DNA from: Streptosporangiaceae bacterium NEAU-GS5
Lineage (GTDB): Bacteria > Actinomycetota > Actinomycetes > Streptosporangiales > Streptosporangiaceae
Direction of reading: 5' to 3'
DNA length: 48,281 nt
Assembly: GCA_017592665.1 (NCBI GenBank)
Contig: JAGFNW010000051.1
Span: 1 to 48,281 of the forward strand
Notes under the pieces: model-generated
Seen by the model: only the letters and a program-made list of their open reading frames with translations
What the model was told of the DNA's origin: nothing
Databases searched by the model: none
Shown: positions 24,833 through 33,512 of the stretch, piece by piece
Layout of the letters: the number at the start of each line of letters is the position of its first letter
Position numbering within the stretch: the first letter of the stretch is position 1
Translations under genes and position numbers: made by a program

Positions 24833-26138
24833 TCATAGTGGCGTGAGCGGGGGCGGGTAGCCGCCTACCTCGCCGCCGAGCAGCCACGGCTCGTGCACCA
24901 GCTTTCCCGGCACGTCGGCCAGCTCCGGCACGTGGCGATGCACATATTCGCCGTCCGGGTCGTGCCGTTTGGCCTGCCGGATCGGGTTAAACGTGCGGTT
25001 GGGCCGGGTGTCGTTGCCGGTGCCGGCGACCCACTGCCAGTTGCCGTAGTTGTTCGCCACGTCGCCGTCGAGCAGCAGGTCGAAGAAGTGGTCGGCCCCG
25101 GAGCGCCAGTCGATGCGCAGATGCTTGACCAGATAGGACGCGGTGATCATCCGGGCGCGGTTGTGCATCCAGCCCTCGGCCGCGAGCTGGCGCATTCCGG
25201 CGTCCACGATCGGCACGCCGGTCATTCCGGCCATCCAGGCCTGCAGCGCGTCCTTGTCGTCGCGCCACTCGCGCCGGCCGGGACGGTAGTCGCGCCGGTT
25301 CAGCTCGGGGAACGCGAACGCCACCTGGTGGTGGAAGTCGCGCCAGCACAGCTGCCGTACGAAGTCGGGGTTGCCCCGGGAGGCCAGCTCCAGCGGGGAC
25401 AGGCAGCCGAACCGCAGGTAGGGGCTGAGCCGGGAGGTGCGGTCTCCGGCCAGATCGTCGTGCCCCTCGGCGTAGTCGTCGAGGCCGTCGCGCAGCCACG
25501 CCTCCATGCGGCGCCGCGCGGCCGTCTCGCCGCCGGGGAATCCCGTACACGATGGGCCTGCCGGAATCCGGCCGACCCGAATGCCGGAGGGAAGCGAAAT
25601 CACTTCCGGGGGAGGCAGGACGGCGCGGCGCGGAGCGGCCGACCAGGCCCGCCAGTATGGGGTGAAGACGCGGTAGTGATCGCCGCCGCCGCTCGGGCGC
25701 AGCAGGTCGGGCGGGACCACGGTGACACCCGGGAAGAGCCGGAACGCGATCCGCTCGCCGTCCAGTCGCCGCTGCCTGCGCCGGGCGAGCGAGCTGACGT
25801 CGGCGGCGGCGAAGACCGCGTCGGCCCCGACCTCGCGCGCCAGCCGCATCGTCTCGGCCACCACGTCGCCGTGCCGCACGACGAGGTCGCCGCCGCGTGC
25901 GCGCAGCGAATCGCGCAGGTCGGCCAGGCATTCCAGGAGGAACGGGGTGCGGTTGCCGGCCGGGACGGCGTCGTCGAGCACGAACAGCGGGACGACGCGG
26001 CGGGCCCGCCCGCACGCGGCGGGCCCGCCCGCACGCGGCGGCCAGCGCGGGGTGGTCGTAGACTCGCAGATCCCGGTTGAAGAGCACGATCACGATGCCG
26101 GTCGGCGAGTTGGTCTGGGTGTCGATTTCCGTGTCCAT
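24833..26138 (-). pseudogene. phr: Class I deoxyribodipyrimidine photolyase, frameshifted
   Basis: Photolyases use light and FADH to split pyrimidine dimers. The FAD domain is complete and canonical: RTSRLSPYLRFGCLSP, CWRDFHHQVAF, WMHNRARMITASYL, NNYGNWQW and GTGNDTRPNRTFNP. The N-terminal Rossmann part starts at ATG 26138 with IVIVLFNRDLRVYDHPALAA, but the frame is lost at 25999-26036, where a 19-bp unit is duplicated. Removing one copy gives a normal sequence CGRARRVVPLFVLDDA and an intact protein of about 427 aa. Starting internally (GTG at 25981) would give 382 aa without the first beta strands. It is either a recent pseudogene, a slippage-switchable gene or an assembly error. The divergent LitR-like gene suggests light control. 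Confidence 0.85.
25999..26036. repeat. 19-bp tandem duplication that breaks the photolyase
   Basis: ggcgggcccgcccgcacgc occurs twice without a gap (25999-26017 and 26018-26036), followed by a further ggcgg. As 19 is not a multiple of three, it shifts the photolyase frame by one. The unit contains the palindrome gcgggcccgc, a plausible slippage site. Confidence 0.92.
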
Positions 26139-26243
26139 CACCGGGGCTTTCGCGGGCCGGCCGCGAACGGTTGCGGTCCGTGGCAACCTCGCGCCCCCTT
26201 CCGCCGAAGTGATCTGTATGCGGACGTGTTCTGGGGCGTGACG

Positions 26244-27254
26244 ATGACGGCCGACAGGGGAAGCCACGAGGAGCTGGGATACGGCATCGGCGCCGTCTCC
26301 CGGCGGCTCGGCGTGCCCGCGCCCACGCTGCGCACGTGGAGCATGCGCTACGGCATCGGCCCGAGCCGCCGCAGCCCGGGCGGCCACCGCCGCTACGGCG
26401 ACGCCGACGTGCGACGGCTTGAGGAGATGAACCGGCTGATCCGCGCCGGTGTCCCCGCCGCCGACGCCGCCCGCCACGCCCGGTCCCTCGTCGAGTTTCT
26501 GCCCGACGCAGCGCCGGGCGCGGGCGATGGCGGCCCCACGACCGCCGCCGATGCGGATGCCGGGGGTCCCGAGACGCGGGAAACGCCCGGGGCGGCGGGT
26601 GTGGCCGGCGCATTCGGCGCAGACGGGAGGGACGGCGTTCCGGCGGTGGGCGTTCCCACGGCCGACATGCTGGCGCGGGCGGCGTTGGCCCTGGACGGGT
26701 CCACGGTGTCGGCGGAAGTGGCCGCGTCGCTTGCCGCGTACGGCGTGCGGGGGACGTGGGAGCGGCTGATCCGCCCGGTCTTCGACACGATCGTGCGGCG
26801 GCAGAGCGAGGGCCGGACCGGGGTGGACGTCGAGCACCTGTTCTCCGAGCGGATCCTGGCCGCGCTGCACCCTCTGTGCGCCCCGCCCGCCGAGCCCGTC
26901 AACGAGCGGCCCGTGCTGATCACGTGCGCCGAGGACGAGCAGCACAGCCTGCCCGGATTCGTGCTGGCCGCGACGCTCGCCTTCGACCTCCGGGTTTCGG
27001 CCGTGATCCTGGGGGCGCGCACGCCGTATTCGGCGATCGGCTCGGCCATGCGCCGGCTGGGCCCATCGGTCGTGTTCGTGTGGTCGCAGCTCGCCGAGAC
27101 GGGCGACCCGTCCCATCTGGCGGCGCTGCCCGCGCTGCGGCCGCCGGCCCGCGTCGTCGCCGGCGGTCCCGGCTGGTGGGACGGCCTGCCGCCGCGCGTG
27201 CCGGCCGCGACCTCGCTCGAGCAGGCCGTCTCGATCGTCATGGCCACGCTGTAG
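26244..27254 (+). CDS. litR: LitR/CarH-like MerR regulator with B12-binding domain
   Basis: Protein of about 336 aa. A MerR-type winged helix is at about 10-75: YGIGAVSRRLGVPAPTLRTW and SPGGHRRYGDADVRRLEEMN. The middle 75-150 is Ala/Gly-rich linker, then a helical bundle and a cobalamin-binding domain with LITCAEDEQHSLPG (the His is the expected lower cobalt ligand), GARTPYSAIGSAM and VFVWSQ. LitR and CarH proteins bind adenosylcobalamin, repress in the dark and release DNA when light breaks the cofactor. The gene is divergent from a photolyase and followed by a sigma factor, the classical light-response context. Start ATG 26244; GTG 26238 is an alternative. The symbol is by family and context, not proven orthology. 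Confidence 0.85.
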   Translation: MTADRGSHEELGYGIGAVSRRLGVPAPTLRTWSMRYGIGPSRRSPGGHRRYGDADVRRLEEMNRLIRAGVPAADAARHARSLVEFLPDAAPGAGDGGPTTAADADAGGPETRETPGAAGVAGAFGADGRDGVPAVGVPTADMLARAALALDGSTVSAEVAASLAAYGVRGTWERLIRPVFDTIVRRQSEGRTGVDVEHLFSERILAALHPLCAPPAEPVNERPVLITCAEDEQHSLPGFVLAATLAFDLRVSAVILGARTPYSAIGSAMRRLGPSVVFVWSQLAETGDPSHLAALPALRPPARVVAGGPGWWDGLPPRVPAATSLEQAVSIVMATL

Positions 27255-27272
27255 TGATCTTCCTAGGCATGG

Positions 27273-27332
27273 TTGTGCTTATCCGCATGACAGCGTTGAA
27301 TAAGTTTTGAAGAGGTTATCTCGCTGAGGAGG
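27273..27332 (+). promoter_or_regulatory. Candidate promoter and ribosome-binding site of the sigma factor gene
   Basis: TTGTGC (27273-27278) and TTGAAT (27296-27301) are 17 bp apart. GAGGAGG at 27326-27332 lies five bases before the ATG and is one of the strongest Shine-Dalgarno sequences in the window. The 83-bp gap is unusually AT-rich. Confidence 0.4.
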
Positions 27333-27337
27333 CTGTC

Positions 27338-27817
27338 ATGGAAGCACTGGCCGAGTGCTACCGCACCCACGCCTCGCTGGTTCGCGCCTATCTGCGCCGG
27401 CTGGTGCCGTCGCAGGACGTGGACGACGTCGCACAGATCGTGTTCACCGAGGTCTGGCGGTGCCGCGACCGCTATGACCCGGCCCGGAGCCTGGAGGCCT
27501 GGCTGCTCGGCATCGCGCACAAACGCGCGGTCGACCACCTGCGTGCCCGCCGCCCGGCCACGGTCCCGCTCGACCATCTCGGCGATCAGGCCGGGCACGA
27601 CGGCCGCGCCGACGGCGACCGGCTGGCCGACCGCGACCAGCTTCACCGGGCCCTGGCCGAGCTGCCCGAGCCGCAGCGCGAGGCGATCGCCCTCGCCTAC
27701 TACGGCGACCTGAGCCAGCGCGAGATCGCCACTCGGCTGCGGGTGCCGCTCGGCACGATCAAGGCCCGCACGGCGCGTGGCCTGCATCGCCTCTCGGCGC
27801 TGCTGGAGGTGGCATGA
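27338..27817 (+). CDS. ECF-type RNA polymerase sigma factor
   Basis: Sigma-70-family protein of 159 aa with only regions 2 and 4, as in ECF sigma factors. Region 2: YRTHASLVRAYLRRLV, DVDDVAQIVFTEVWR and AWLLGIAHKRAVDHLR. Region 4: ALAELPEPQREAIALAYYGD, LSQREIATRLRVPLGTIKAR. No anti-sigma gene follows. Its position after a LitR-like regulator resembles the LitR-LitS pair, where light relieves repression of the sigma factor, which then transcribes carotenoid and photolyase genes. It overlaps the next gene by 4 bp (ATGA), so both are translated together. Confidence 0.9.
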   Translation: MEALAECYRTHASLVRAYLRRLVPSQDVDDVAQIVFTEVWRCRDRYDPARSLEAWLLGIAHKRAVDHLRARRPATVPLDHLGDQAGHDGRADGDRLADRDQLHRALAELPEPQREAIALAYYGDLSQREIATRLRVPLGTIKARTARGLHRLSALLEVA

Positions 27818-28758
27818 CCAGGCCGCGGATCGCCGTGTCCAGCTGCCTGCTGGGCGAGCCGGTCCGCTTCAACGGCGGCCACAGCCGCGACCGCTTCCTG
27901 TACGGCGAGCTCGACCCCCACGTCGACTGGGTGCAGGTCTGCCCCGAGATGGAGATCGGCCTCGGCACCCCACGCGAGACGCTCCGGCTGGAAACCAGCG
28001 CCGAGGGTCCCCGCCTGATGACCCGCACGAGCCGCGCCGACCTGACCGAGCGCATGCGGCGCCTGGCCACCGAGCGGGCCGCGGCTCTCGACGTCGACGG
28101 TTACGTGTTCAAGTCGCGCAGCCCGAGCTGCGGGATCCACGGCATCCCGCTCTATCCGGCCAAGGACGGCCCGCCCCTCAACCGGCGCAATCGCGGCGTC
28201 TTCTCCGGGCTCGTGATGGAAGCGCATCCGCGTCTCCCCGTCGAGGACGAGGGGCGGCTCAACGACGGGCCGCTGCGGGAGGCGTTCGTGGAGCGCGTGT
28301 TCGCCCACGCTCGGCTGCGCGAGCTGTTCGACGGCGACTGGCTGCCACGCGACCTGGTCGGCTTCCACGCCCGGCACAAGATGCAGATCCTCGCGCACGA
28401 CCCGGCCCGCTATCGGCAGGCGGGCCGCGTGGTGGCGCAGGCCGGCACGCTGCCGCGCGCCGAGCTGGCCGACGCCTACCGGTGCGTCTTCCAGGAGGCC
28501 ATGGCCCACAAGGCGACCATCGGGCGGCAGTTCAACGTGCTGCAGCACTGCCTCGGCATGGTGACGCTCGACCAGGCACGCCGCGCCGACCTCGCCGAGG
28601 TCCTCGACTCCTATCGGGCCGGGCTGGTGCCGCTCAGCGTCCCCGTCACGCTGCTGCGCCACCACGCGCGCGGCGACGCCGCCGCCTACCTCCGGGATCA
28701 GACCTTCTTCGCGCCCTTCCCCGCCGAGCTGCGGCTACGGAACCACGTGCCCTCGTAA
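27814..28758 (+). CDS. DUF523/DUF1722 protein (YbgA family)
   Basis: Protein of 314 aa with two domains. DUF523 (about 1-150) has SSCLLGEPVRFNGGHSRD, CPEMEIGLGTPRE and FKSRSPSCGI; its Cys residues suggest metal or cluster binding. DUF1722 (about 170-300) has HARHKMQILAHDP and a helical C-terminus. The function is unknown. In Escherichia coli the homologue ybgA lies directly before the photolyase gene phrB, and here too it is in a photolyase and light-regulator block, which supports a role linked to photolyase or light stress. It overlaps the sigma gene by 4 bp and its 3' end overlaps the convergent AraC gene by 24 bp. Confidence 0.88.
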   Translation: MTRPRIAVSSCLLGEPVRFNGGHSRDRFLYGELDPHVDWVQVCPEMEIGLGTPRETLRLETSAEGPRLMTRTSRADLTERMRRLATERAAALDVDGYVFKSRSPSCGIHGIPLYPAKDGPPLNRRNRGVFSGLVMEAHPRLPVEDEGRLNDGPLREAFVERVFAHARLRELFDGDWLPRDLVGFHARHKMQILAHDPARYRQAGRVVAQAGTLPRAELADAYRCVFQEAMAHKATIGRQFNVLQHCLGMVTLDQARRADLAEVLDSYRAGLVPLSVPVTLLRHHARGDAAAYLRDQTFFAPFPAELRLRNHVPS

Positions 28759-29664
28759 TTCGCCGGGGCGGGCGAGTTCGACGGCGTTGTGCGCGAAACG
28801 GCCCCGGTAGACGGTCGGGCTGAGGCCGAAGTGGGCCTTGAACCGGCGGGCGAAGTAGTTCTGGTCGGTCCAGCCCACCTGCTGGCCGATGTGCGCGATC
28901 GGATCCTCTGTATGCAGCAGCAGCGTCGCCGCCGTCTCGACCCGCTGCCGGGCGAGGTAGGCCATGGGCGGCAGCCCCGTCTCGGCTTTGAACAGCCGCA
29001 CCAGATATCCGGGCGCGAGATGCAGCGCCTCGGCGAGGTCCGACAGCGTCCAGTCGTGGGACACGCGGGCCTCCAGCAGGCGCATGGCCTGCACGACGGC
29101 CGGATGTGTCGGCCCTGTCGGCTCGACCAGGTCGTTTCCGGCCACCGCGCGGGCGAGGTGGCCGAGGAACAGCGACAGCCGCCCGATGACGTCGGCCCGA
29201 TGCTTGGCGATGGGCCGTTCGTGCAGTTCGTCGAGGCCTTCCAGGTGGACGAGGGCCTCCTGGAGCTGGGCCTCGTCGAGGTGGGCCGACAGGATGCCGC
29301 GGCGCTGCATCGAATAGGGGCCCGTCCACAGCAGGTAGCCGAGGATGGGATCCTCCTGCGTCCAGGCGAGCTCCCGCGTGAGCAGGTCGGAGCTGAAGCA
29401 GCAGTTGAAAAGGCGCAGGTCGCGGCAGTCCTCGTAGCCGTGCCAGGTGCCGGGGCGCAGCAGGATGGCGTCGCCCCGGCTCAGCGGATCCTTGCCGGTG
29501 ATCGAGTGGTGCAGGCCTTCGCCGCCGAGGGTGACGGCGATCTCGACGAAGCTGTGCGTGTGGGTCGCGAAGGAGTCGTCGTGGGAGTAGCGCCCCGCGT
29601 ACGCGAGCGAGCCGTCGGTGAAGTAGAGCAGGCCCTTGAACTCGGCGACCGGATCGTCACTCAT
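28735..29664 (-). CDS. AraC-family regulator of the glycoside locus
   Basis: Regulator of 309 aa. An N-terminal cupin-like sensor (about 20-90) has HTHSFVEIAVTLGGEG and ILLRPGTWHGYEDC, expected to bind a sugar. The C-terminal double helix-turn-helix has DWTLSDLAEALHLAPGYLVR and IAHIGQQVGWTDQNYFARRF, then HFGLSPTVYR. It follows the GH3 gene after 26 bp on the same strand and probably controls both that operon and the divergent ABC-GH78 operon through the 31977-32075 site. Codon 303 is TTA and coincides with the TAA stop of the convergent DUF1722 gene (28756-28758). Start ATG 29664. Confidence 0.9.
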   Translation of the reverse strand: MSDDPVAEFKGLLYFTDGSLAYAGRYSHDDSFATHTHSFVEIAVTLGGEGLHHSITGKDPLSRGDAILLRPGTWHGYEDCRDLRLFNCCFSSDLLTRELAWTQEDPILGYLLWTGPYSMQRRGILSAHLDEAQLQEALVHLEGLDELHERPIAKHRADVIGRLSLFLGHLARAVAGNDLVEPTGPTHPAVVQAMRLLEARVSHDWTLSDLAEALHLAPGYLVRLFKAETGLPPMAYLARQRVETAATLLLHTEDPIAHIGQQVGWTDQNYFARRFKAHFGLSPTVYRGRFAHNAVELARPGELRGHVVP

Positions 29665-29690
29665 GTTGCGGCACCCTACCCCCACGTCTC

Positions 29691-31895
29691 CTATCTCTTG
29701 ATGGTGTCGGCCAGCGGCAGGTCGCGGGACGAGGAGCCGACGCGGACCGTGTAGCGGCCGGCCGGGGTGACCCAGGCGTGGCTCGTCGCGTCCCAGACCG
29801 ACATCGGGTGATCGGCCGCGTCCAGCCGTACCTCCAGCTTGACCTTCCGCGACTCGCCCGGCCGCAGCGCGGAGGGCTCGAACGCGATCAGCCGGTTGCC
29901 GGGCTCGCCGGCCGCGGCGGGGAAGGTCAGGTAGACCTGGCTGGTCTCCACGCCCGTGCGGAGGCCCGTGTTCCGCACCCGGAAGTTGATCTTCAGCCGG
30001 TTGCGGGACAGGTCGGTGTGGAGGTCGTCGTAGGCGAAGGTGGTGTACGACAGGCCGAAGCCGAAGGGGAACAGCGGGGCGATCCGCTGGTCGTCGTACC
30101 ACTTGTAGCCCACGGCGAGGCCCTCGCTGTAGCTGACCTGCCGGATGCTGGTGCGGTCGCCGGCCGGCCGGGTGGTGGTCCCGTCGGCGAACACGCCCGG
30201 ATACTGCTCGGGCGTGCGGGCCGGCAGGTCCGTCTGCGCGCGGGGGAAGGTGAGCGGCAGCCGTCCGCTGGGGTTGTCGTCGCCGTACAGCAGGCGGGCG
30301 ATCGCGGTGCCCTGCTGGTCGCCGGGATACCAGGCCTCGAGGACGCCCTTGACGTCGTTCAGCCACGGCATGACGACCGCGGTCCCCGTCTCGAGCACGA
30401 CGACCGTGTCGCGGTTGGCCGCCGCGACCGCGGCGATCAGGGCGTCGCCGCCGCCGTCGAGCGACAGCGCCGTACGGTCGCTGCCCTCGCCCATGGTCGC
30501 GTAGCCGAACACGACGGCCACGTCGGCGGCCTTCGCGGCCACCGCGGCCGAGGCGAGATCGGCGCCGTTGTCGAAGGTGACGGTCGCGCCCGCGGCCGCG
30601 GCACGCTGCGTGATCGCGTCCAGCGGCGCGACCGGGGTCAGCGAGCAACTGCCGGCGCCGAATCCGCGCTCGCCGCACACGGTCTGCGCGCTGACGCCGT
30701 TGGTGGGCGTGTTGGAGGCGGTCGGGCCGATGACGGCGATCTTCTTGACGCCCCGCGGCAGGGGCAGGATCCGGCTCTGGTTCTTCAGCAGCACCGATCC
30801 CTGAGTGGCGATGGCCAGCGACACCGCCTTGTTGGCGTCGTTGGAGACCACCGCCTCCGGCGCGGGCACCGGGTGGTCGAACAGCCCGGCCTTGATGTAC
30901 GCGCGGACGACCCGGAACGCCGCCTCGTCGATCTGCGGCCGGGTGATCTGCCCGGCGTCGAGCGCCGCCTTCACCTTGTCCGGCGTCCAGAAGTTGGGCC
31001 GGTTCAGCTCCTGGTCGAGCCCGGCGACCAGGGATGGGGCCGTGGAGTGCACGGCGCCGAAGTCGGAGACCACGTAGCCGTCGAAGCCGAGCGAGTCCTT
31101 GAGCGCCGTCTTCAGCAGCGGGTTCTCGCAGGCGTAGACGCCGTTGATCTGGTTGTAGGAGCACATGATCCCGCCCGGGTCGCTCTGCCCGAGCGCCACC
31201 TCGAACGGCAGGTCGTAGACCTCGCGGAAGGTGCGCTCGTCCATGTTGGAGGAGCTGAGCTGGCGGTCGAGCTCCTGCTCGTTGGCGACGTAGTGCTTCA
31301 GCACGGCCATCACCGGGGCGCCGGGGTTCCCCGTCTGCAGGCCGTTGACGTGGGCGGCCGCGATCGAGCCGCCGAGCAGGGCGTCCTCGCCCAGATATTC
31401 GGGGGTACGGCCGAGCAGCGGCGTGCGCCCGCCGGCCAGGCCCGGGCCGAGCACGACGTTCTTGCCCTTGCGGAACGCCTCGTCGGCCTGGGCCTTCCCC
31501 TTGGCGTACGCGAGGCTCCGGCTCCAACTGGCGGCCAGGCCGATCTGCGCGGGAAAGGTCGTCACCCCGGTGGACCCGCGCACCGAGTCGGGGCCGTCGG
31601 TGTAGGTGACGTTGGGCGTGCACGGGAGCTGGGCGGGATAGGTGACGCCGCCGCTGAAGGTGGTCGTGGCGGGCTGGTTGGCCGGCTGCTCGACCAGCCA
31701 GCGCAGCTCCTGCTCCAGCGAGCTCGCGGCGAGCAGCACGGACGCGCGTTCGCCCGGCGACTTCGAGGTGTCCATCCACGGGCACTCGGCGGGGAAGGCC
31801 GCTTTGACGGCAGCGGCCATGACGGGTCGCGAGAGGGGCGCCACGAGGGCGGCCAGGGCCGCCGGCACGGCCAGGCGGGTTAAGGCTCTTCGCAT
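29691..31895 (-). CDS. Secreted GH3 beta-glycosidase
   Basis: Protein of 734 aa. Residues 1-28 form a signal peptide (basic start, hydrophobic core, PVMAAA end), so it is exported. The GH3 N-domain has TDGPDSVRG, LKHYVANEQE, MCSYNQINGVYACEN and the nucleophile motif YVVSDFGAVHST (Asp in SDF, where SDW is common). The second domain includes GVKKIAVIGPTA, and the C-terminus is a fibronectin-III-like domain (FPFGFGLSYTTFAY, QVYLTFP). GH3 enzymes split terminal beta-glucosides or xylosides; beside a rhamnosidase it could finish degradation of rhamnoglucosides. Codon 5 is TTA. GAGGAG lies eight bases before the ATG. Confidence 0.92.
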   Translation of the reverse strand: MRRALTRLAVPAALAALVAPLSRPVMAAAVKAAFPAECPWMDTSKSPGERASVLLAASSLEQELRWLVEQPANQPATTTFSGGVTYPAQLPCTPNVTYTDGPDSVRGSTGVTTFPAQIGLAASWSRSLAYAKGKAQADEAFRKGKNVVLGPGLAGGRTPLLGRTPEYLGEDALLGGSIAAAHVNGLQTGNPGAPVMAVLKHYVANEQELDRQLSSSNMDERTFREVYDLPFEVALGQSDPGGIMCSYNQINGVYACENPLLKTALKDSLGFDGYVVSDFGAVHSTAPSLVAGLDQELNRPNFWTPDKVKAALDAGQITRPQIDEAAFRVVRAYIKAGLFDHPVPAPEAVVSNDANKAVSLAIATQGSVLLKNQSRILPLPRGVKKIAVIGPTASNTPTNGVSAQTVCGERGFGAGSCSLTPVAPLDAITQRAAAAGATVTFDNGADLASAAVAAKAADVAVVFGYATMGEGSDRTALSLDGGGDALIAAVAAANRDTVVVLETGTAVVMPWLNDVKGVLEAWYPGDQQGTAIARLLYGDDNPSGRLPLTFPRAQTDLPARTPEQYPGVFADGTTTRPAGDRTSIRQVSYSEGLAVGYKWYDDQRIAPLFPFGFGLSYTTFAYDDLHTDLSRNRLKINFRVRNTGLRTGVETSQVYLTFPAAAGEPGNRLIAFEPSALRPGESRKVKLEVRLDAADHPMSVWDATSHAWVTPAGRYTVRVGSSSRDLPLADTIKR

Positions 31896-31923
31896 CCGGG
31901 ACTCCTCGGAATACGGGGTGTTC

Positions 31924-31939
31924 CGGCAGATTTCTGCCG
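31924..31939. promoter_or_regulatory. Palindrome in the GH3 leader
   Basis: cggcag and ctgccg flank attt, 29 bp upstream of the GH3 start. It could be an operator or a leader hairpin. Confidence 0.4.
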
Positions 31940-31976
31940 CTCGTGGATGGATGGTCCCGCCCGTTTCGGGAGGCTT

Positions 31977-32075
31977 GTTAGCCCGCGATGAACCTCCTTT
32001 AGCAGAATGTTCACCTCGTACCGCTTTTCAAGATCAAGTCAATTTCGTGCTAGTAATGGTGTACCGCGGGCTAAC
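31977..32075. promoter_or_regulatory. Divergent control region with 11-bp inverted repeat
   Basis: gttagcccgcg (31977-31987) and its exact complement cgcgggctaac (32065-32075) are 77 bp apart in the 278-bp gap between the GH3 and binding-protein genes. The DNA between is AT-rich and holds candidate promoters in both directions: TTGAAA with CATTCT 16 bp on for GH3 (reverse), and a TAGTAA -10-like box at 32051-32056 (forward). The layout fits two half-sites for one regulator, such as the AraC protein, bridging both promoters. No other gene is in the gap. Confidence 0.6.
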
Positions 32076-32173
32076 GGTGGCTTGCCGGCCAGGCCCATCA
32101 TCGGGGTCATTCGGGGTCATGGCAGCGTCCCCAGGGGGTTCCTGGCCGGCTTTCGACACCCATTGGAGTACAA

Positions 32174-33496
32174 GTGAGATCCAGCAAACTCGCGGTGATC
32201 GCCGTCGCGACACTGCTTCTGGGCGCCGGGTGCGGCGGCTCAGGTGGGAAGGGCACCAGCACCGGCGGCGCGTCAGGTGGTTCGGCCGCGGCCAACGGGC
32301 CGGTGTCGGTGGAGTTCCTGAGCGTCCAGCAGCCGACGGACAACTGGCCGACGGTCCTGACCAAGCTCATGGACGGCTTCGCCAAGGAGCGTCCGGGCAG
32401 CACGCTCAAGAACACCTATGTGCAGCAGACCGATCTGGACCAGAAGCTGCAGCTGCTGGGCGCGCAGAACGCGCTGCCCGAGCTGTTCAACGCGCCGAAC
32501 ACCCCCGCCGCGCAGGCCCAGATGGGCCGCTCCGGGCAGGCGCTCGACCTCGAGCCCGCCCTGACCCAGCTCGGCGTCTTCGACAAGCTCGACCCGGCCG
32601 CCGTCTCGGTCATCAAGCAGCTGGAGGGCGGCAAGTTGTACGCGCTGCCGTTCGAGCTGAACATCGAGGGCATCTGGTACAACAAGAAGATCTTCGCCGA
32701 CAACGCGATCACCCCGCCCGCCACCTGGGACGACCTCGTCACCGCGGCGACCACGCTGAACGGCAAGGGCGTCGTGCCGTTCGCCGCCGCGGGCGTGGAC
32801 GGCTGGCCGATCACCCGGCTCGTCGGCGACTACATCGTGCGGCTCGCCGGCCCGGACGCGCTGAAGAAGGTCGCCGACGGCCAGGCCAAGCTGACCGACG
32901 AGCCCTATCTCAAGGGCGCGCAGGCCGTGGCCGACCTCGGGGCCAAGGGCTTCTTCGGCAAGGGCGTCGCCAGCCAGGACTACCAGGCCGCCGAAGACCT
33001 GTTCCTGCGCGGCAAGGCCGCCATGTTCTACATGGGCAGCTGGGCCGTCGGCGACTTCAACGACCCGGCCAAGAACAAGATCGGCGCCGACAGCATCGGG
33101 TTCATGCCGTTCCCCGCGGTCGCGGGCGGCGCGGGCACAGCCGAGCAGACGCCCATGAACGCGGGCCTGCCGACCATGGTCTCGGCCAAGAAGTACAACC
33201 CCGCCACCACGGGCGAGTGGCTGAAATACATGGTCGGCAACTACGGCGACACGGCGCTCGCCGAGCGCGGCATGGTGACCGGCTTCAAGGTGGCCAACCC
33301 GCCCGCGAGCGTCCCCGCGATGACCAAGCTCGTCCAGGACCAGATCGCCGCCACCAAGGACCCCGTCCTGTGGTTCGAGGCGCTGTTCACCGCCAAGGCC
33401 ACCTCGGTCGCACAGAAGGGCGCCGCCCCGCTGGTCACCGGCGGCATGTCGCCGCAGGACTTCATGTCGGCGGTGCAGGACGCGCTCAACGGCTGA
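32174..33496 (+). CDS. Sugar ABC transporter binding lipoprotein (CUT1)
   Basis: Extracellular solute-binding protein of 440 aa, family 1 type. The signal ends in lipobox LLGAGC with Cys20, then a Gly/Ser/Thr linker. The fold is recognised from FAKERPGSTLKNTYVQQ, LYALPFELNIEGIWYNKKIF, PPATWDDLVTAATTLN, AAMFYMGSWAVGDF and AEQTPMNAGLPTMVSAKKYN. It captures an oligosaccharide or glycoside for the two permeases downstream. The GTG start follows TTGGAG. A strong hairpin lies between it and the first permease. Clustering with GH78 suggests a rhamnose-containing substrate (inference). Confidence 0.92.
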   Translation: MRSSKLAVIAVATLLLGAGCGGSGGKGTSTGGASGGSAAANGPVSVEFLSVQQPTDNWPTVLTKLMDGFAKERPGSTLKNTYVQQTDLDQKLQLLGAQNALPELFNAPNTPAAQAQMGRSGQALDLEPALTQLGVFDKLDPAAVSVIKQLEGGKLYALPFELNIEGIWYNKKIFADNAITPPATWDDLVTAATTLNGKGVVPFAAAGVDGWPITRLVGDYIVRLAGPDALKKVADGQAKLTDEPYLKGAQAVADLGAKGFFGKGVASQDYQAAEDLFLRGKAAMFYMGSWAVGDFNDPAKNKIGADSIGFMPFPAVAGGAGTAEQTPMNAGLPTMVSAKKYNPATTGEWLKYMVGNYGDTALAERGMVTGFKVANPPASVPAMTKLVQDQIAATKDPVLWFEALFTAKATSVAQKGAAPLVTGGMSPQDFMSAVQDALNG

Positions 33497-33512
33497 TCAC
33501 TGCTTTCCTCCG

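Noticed and set aside
24833-25981. Photolyase as an intact 382-aa gene starting at GTG 25981
   Set aside because: It would lack the first beta strands of the Rossmann domain, which are present just upstream in another frame and join perfectly if one 19-bp unit is removed.
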